A stretch of 8,522 nt of DNA. Source: Gammaproteobacteria bacterium (lineage in GTDB: Bacteria > Pseudomonadota > Gammaproteobacteria > Methylococcales > Methylomonadaceae). The position numbers were made by a program, and so were the translations under genes. Under the pieces are notes generated by a model, which had not been told where the DNA came from, ran no database searches, and worked only from the letters and a program-made list of their open reading frames with translations. Shown here in pieces: positions 6,612 through 8,522 of this stretch (its first letter is position 1; each line of letters opens with the position of its first letter). Location of the stretch: assembly GCA_024276805.1 (NCBI GenBank), contig JAJRWJ010000143.1:1-8522 (forward strand), written 5' to 3'.

Positions 6612-7285
6612 CAATCCACCTCATTCAGTCGGTTGAGCATATCCACATCCAGCGTGTCGATGCTCTTGCTGATATGCATGAAAAAGATACCGAACAACAC
6701 CGCGGCGACCAGTACGTCGAAGGCGATGCCCAATTCGACGACCATCGGCATGCCGCTGGTGGAAACGATCGCGGCAAAAAACAAGCCGTTTTCTATGGAC
6801 ATGAAACCCACCACATGGGCGATTGCCTGCCGGTGCGAGATCATCAGCAGCATGCCCAGCAACACCACCGAGAGACTGACCGCCAGGGCATTCAACATCA
6901 GTGTCGTGGTGTTGCTGATGACCGGAAGCAGCACGTAATAGCTGAAAATCATCAGACTGGCGCCGCCCAGCATCACTATCGTTTTATTGTTCAATGCCTC
7001 CACATCCCGATGCATGTTCATGCGCAGTACGTGTCGCCTGATCAACCAGGGGATAAAAAAGACTTTCAGGGCCAATGTCAATGCCGCGGAAATATACAAA
7101 TGCTCATTGTCCAGTGTATAGGCGGCCAGGCCGGTGGCTGATGCCAGCAGCAGGCCCTGCAGGGCGAACACGAATACCAGGCGCAACAGACGGCCCTGTC
7201 CCAACATCAAAAAAGAAGTCAGCCCGATCAGGGCGGCCAGCGACAGAATCGCCTGGGTATAAAAATCCAGCTGTAAAATCTCCAT
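6611..7285 (-). CDS. hyfE: HyfE-like membrane subunit with NuoK-like C-terminal part
   Basis: The 224-residue protein consists almost wholly of membrane helices, with the length and pattern of hydrogenase-4 component E (216 residues in E. coli, from memory). In this superfamily HyfE carries a NuoK-like part and joins the proton path between the NuoH-like subunit and the antiporter-like subunits. Hydrophobic stretches are at about 11-29, 33-56, 63-82, 103-123, 128-149, 155-175 and 183-204. Membrane-embedded acidic candidates are Glu165 in FMSIENGLFF and Glu184 and Asp190 in VVELGIAFD. The basic loop LIRRHVLRMNMHRD (81-94) lies in the middle. The start at 7285 is chosen because GGAGG (7300-7296) lies 10 bases upstream and the ATG overlaps the HyfC stop as TGATG. 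The frame stays open far upstream inside HyfC, but that translation is not membrane-like and is a shadow. Its own stop overlaps the HyfF ATG. Confidence 0.9.
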   Translation of the reverse strand: MEILQLDFYTQAILSLAALIGLTSFLMLGQGRLLRLVFVFALQGLLLASATGLAAYTLDNEHLYISAALTLALKVFFIPWLIRRHVLRMNMHRDVEALNNKTIVMLGGASLMIFSYYVLLPVISNTTTLMLNALAVSLSVVLLGMLLMISHRQAIAHVVGFMSIENGLFFAAIVSTSGMPMVVELGIAFDVLVAAVLFGIFFMHISKSIDTLDVDMLNRLNEVD

Positions 7286-8229
7286 CAGTACGATGCCTCC
7301 AGAATAATATGGCTCAATAGCCCCAACAGCCCCAACAGATAAGCGAAACTGAGATATTCCTGCACGCGGAACAAACGCATTTTGGCGAACAGGGTTTCCG
7401 ACAGGGCCAGAAACAGGGCCAGCAACATCAATTTTGCCATGATCAACAACAGTGCATCGCTCAGGGCGGACCAGGTGAACTGCCGGGCTATGCCCCAGGG
7501 GAAAAAGATATTGGCGATCAGCACACCGTACAGCATCAGCTTCAATTGACTGGCCCATTCGATCAATGCCAGATGCCGGCCACTGTATTCCAGAATCATG
7601 GCCTCGTGAATCATGGTCAGTTCCAGATGGGTGGCCGGATTGTCCACCGGAATACGTCCGGTTTCGGCAATCGCGATCAGAATCAGGGCAAACAGTGCAA
7701 AGACGAACGAAGGCCTCAGAACTATGCCCTGATCCAGGACAAAACCGATGGCGAAGGAAAGATTGGTCGTCGAGGCGGCCATGCTCAGGGTGAATACCGC
7801 CATCAACATGGCCGGCTCCGCCAGCGAGGAGATGGTCATTTCCCGGGAGGAACCCATGCCGCCAAAGGCCGTGCCTATATCCAGCCCGGCCAGCGCCTGA
7901 AAAAAGCGGGCCAGGGCAAAAAAACCTACCAGGACGATGACATCGGCGCTGGCCGAGGTCGGCAGATCCACTGCGATCAGGGGCACCGTGCTGGCGGCCA
8001 GGATCATTGCTGAAAATATCACATACGGTGTGATGATGAACAGCCATGAAGCCTGCTCGGCCACCACCGGTTGTTTATGGGTCAGTTTCCATAAATCCCG
8101 GTAAGGCTGCAACAGTGAAGGCGCCTTGCGGTTTTGCAAGCGGCATTTGCACCATTTGATCCACCCTGCCAGCAAAGGAGACAGGATTACAAACAGTCCG
8201 GTTTGTACTATAGCCATTAACCAGTTCAT
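7285..8229 (-). CDS. hyfC: HyfC/HycD-like membrane subunit (NuoH family)
   Basis: This 314-residue integral membrane protein of the NuoH (complex I subunit 1) family is about the usual length for HyfC/HycD. In the superfamily it anchors the peripheral redox module to the membrane arm and forms the first part of the proton path. About eight hydrophobic helices are visible (for example residues 5-24, 62-88, 97-115, 138-165, 172-188, 229-247, 255-278 and 292-311). Two cytoplasmic-loop signatures are present: GMGSSREMTISSLAEPA (124-140), and AETGRIPVDNPATHLELT (188-205) followed by MIHEAM. The acidic residues Glu130, Glu138, Glu189, Glu203 and Glu209 are retained. An ATG at 8244 would add five residues, but the ATG at 8229 has a good ribosome binding site and forms TGATG with the HyfB stop, matching the next two junctions. 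The stop overlaps the HyfE start the same way. Nothing looks broken. Confidence 0.93.
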   Translation of the reverse strand: MNWLMAIVQTGLFVILSPLLAGWIKWCKCRLQNRKAPSLLQPYRDLWKLTHKQPVVAEQASWLFIITPYVIFSAMILAASTVPLIAVDLPTSASADVIVLVGFFALARFFQALAGLDIGTAFGGMGSSREMTISSLAEPAMLMAVFTLSMAASTTNLSFAIGFVLDQGIVLRPSFVFALFALILIAIAETGRIPVDNPATHLELTMIHEAMILEYSGRHLALIEWASQLKLMLYGVLIANIFFPWGIARQFTWSALSDALLLIMAKLMLLALFLALSETLFAKMRLFRVQEYLSFAYLLGLLGLLSHIILEASY

Positions 8230-8522
8230 CAGCTGATCACCCATAACAGAAAGATTAACGTCGCAAAGGAATATCCCAGATAAACCCGGATATTGCCGGT
8301 CTGAATGCGCCCGACCAGACGCGCGGTACGATTGACTCCGCGTTCTATAGGCTGGTAAATCCTGATCCAGCTGACATCGTCGACATGCAGCTGATAATGA
8401 ATATCAGTGACTTGCTGGGACATCGCGCCCTGTTTCTGGATATCGATTTTCTCCTCGATATGCCAGACCCTGGCGAAAATACGCCTGATCGGCATGCTGA
8501 ATGCCGTACTGGTGTACTGCAT
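8229..8522 (-). CDS. hyfB: HyfB-like proton-translocating membrane subunit, C-terminal fragment (gene continues beyond window)
   Basis: Only the last 97 residues are in the window, and the reading frame is open to the window edge. Family members have roughly 650-700 residues, so the true start lies outside. The fragment contains the stretch YTSTAFSMPIRRIFARVW, which is typical of the segment before the last membrane helix in HyfB/HycC-type subunits, then a polar section and a final hydrophobic helix (about residues 81-96) ending in WVIS. The family belongs to the NuoL/M/N antiporter-like subunits, which conduct protons across the inner membrane in group-4 hydrogenases and related complexes. 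The key charged residues lie in the missing part, so function cannot be tested here. Its stop codon overlaps the preferred HyfC start as TGATG, so it belongs to the same operon. The family call is firm by context; the gene symbol is by similarity only. Confidence 0.85.
   Translation of the reverse strand: MQYTSTAFSMPIRRIFARVWHIEEKIDIQKQGAMSQQVTDIHYQLHVDDVSWIRIYQPIERGVNRTARLVGRIQTGNIRVYLGYSFATLIFLLWVIS
8237..8242 (-). promoter_or_regulatory. Ribosome binding site deciding the HyfC start
   Basis: GGGTGA on the minus strand lies 7 bases before the ATG at 8229. The alternative in-frame ATG at 8244 has no purine-rich site before it, since its upstream sequence is TTAATCTTTCTGTT. The site therefore supports the start at 8229. 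Confidence 0.6.

Noticed and set aside
6612..6614. TTG start for HyfF one codon upstream.
   Set aside because: It would sit only 1 base from the GAGGTGG site, whereas the adjacent ATG is better spaced and repeats the TGATG junction pattern.
7286..8047. Upstream extension of the HyfE frame by about 254 codons inside HyfC.
   Set aside because: The extension is Gly/His/Arg-rich, unlike a membrane protein, while HyfC is clear in the other frame; HyfE has its own strong GGAGG site and ATG at 7285.
3052..8522. Annotation as functional hydrogenase-4 or formate hydrogenlyase.
   Set aside because: The large subunit lacks both metal-ligand CxxC motifs and the maturation tail, and no ferredoxin or formate dehydrogenase gene is visible.

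Overview
The window carries eight genes, all on the minus strand, so transcription runs from high to low coordinates. They fall into two units. The first (8522 to 3052) is the distal part of an operon for a membrane-bound complex of the group-4 [NiFe]-hydrogenase / complex I superfamily, in the order HyfB (C-terminal 97 residues only; the gene runs off the window), HyfC, HyfE, HyfF, HyfG (fused NuoC/NuoD-like large subunit) and HyfI (NuoB-like small subunit). The second (2862 to 35) is a two-component pair: an NtrB-type membrane histidine kinase and an NtrC-type sigma-54-activating response regulator.

The main result is that the complex is almost certainly not a hydrogenase. In the large subunit the first nickel-ligand motif CxxC reads Ser231-Gly-Asp-Ser234. 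The second motif is absent, and the protein ends at residue 527 without the tail that the maturation protease normally removes. The position of the complex I quinone-head tyrosine is also not Tyr but Gly232. The small subunit keeps the four cysteines expected for the proximal [4Fe-4S] cluster, and the membrane subunits keep the charged residues of the proton pathway. No HyfD or HyfH (ferredoxin) lies between the genes, and HyfA is not seen. This fits the 'energy-converting hydrogenase related' (Ehr) class, which is known as a sequence class but whose electron donor and acceptor I do not know to be established. The most plausible reading is a redox- or conformation-coupled ion pump or channel of unknown substrate.

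The operon is tightly packed. B/C, C/E and E/F meet at TGATG, F/G at ATGA, and G/I are 9 bases apart with the ribosome binding site overlapping the HyfG stop. These junctions and visible Shine-Dalgarno sequences fix the starts. Just after HyfI lies a convincing intrinsic terminator (stem 3040-3002, then seven U). The rest of the 189-base gap holds a second symmetric hairpin flanked by A6 and T6 (2941-2979) and a weak promoter candidate for the kinase. The kinase and regulator overlap by ATGA. The regulator has an intact GAFTGA loop, so it should activate a sigma-54 promoter; the obvious target, upstream of HyfB, is outside the window.

The moderate GC content, NtrB/NtrC-type regulation and protein style suggest a proteobacterium, perhaps a gammaproteobacterium, but nothing here fixes the taxon. 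There are no RNA genes, mobile elements, CRISPR arrays or pseudogenes. Bases 1-34 downstream of the regulator hold nothing I can identify.
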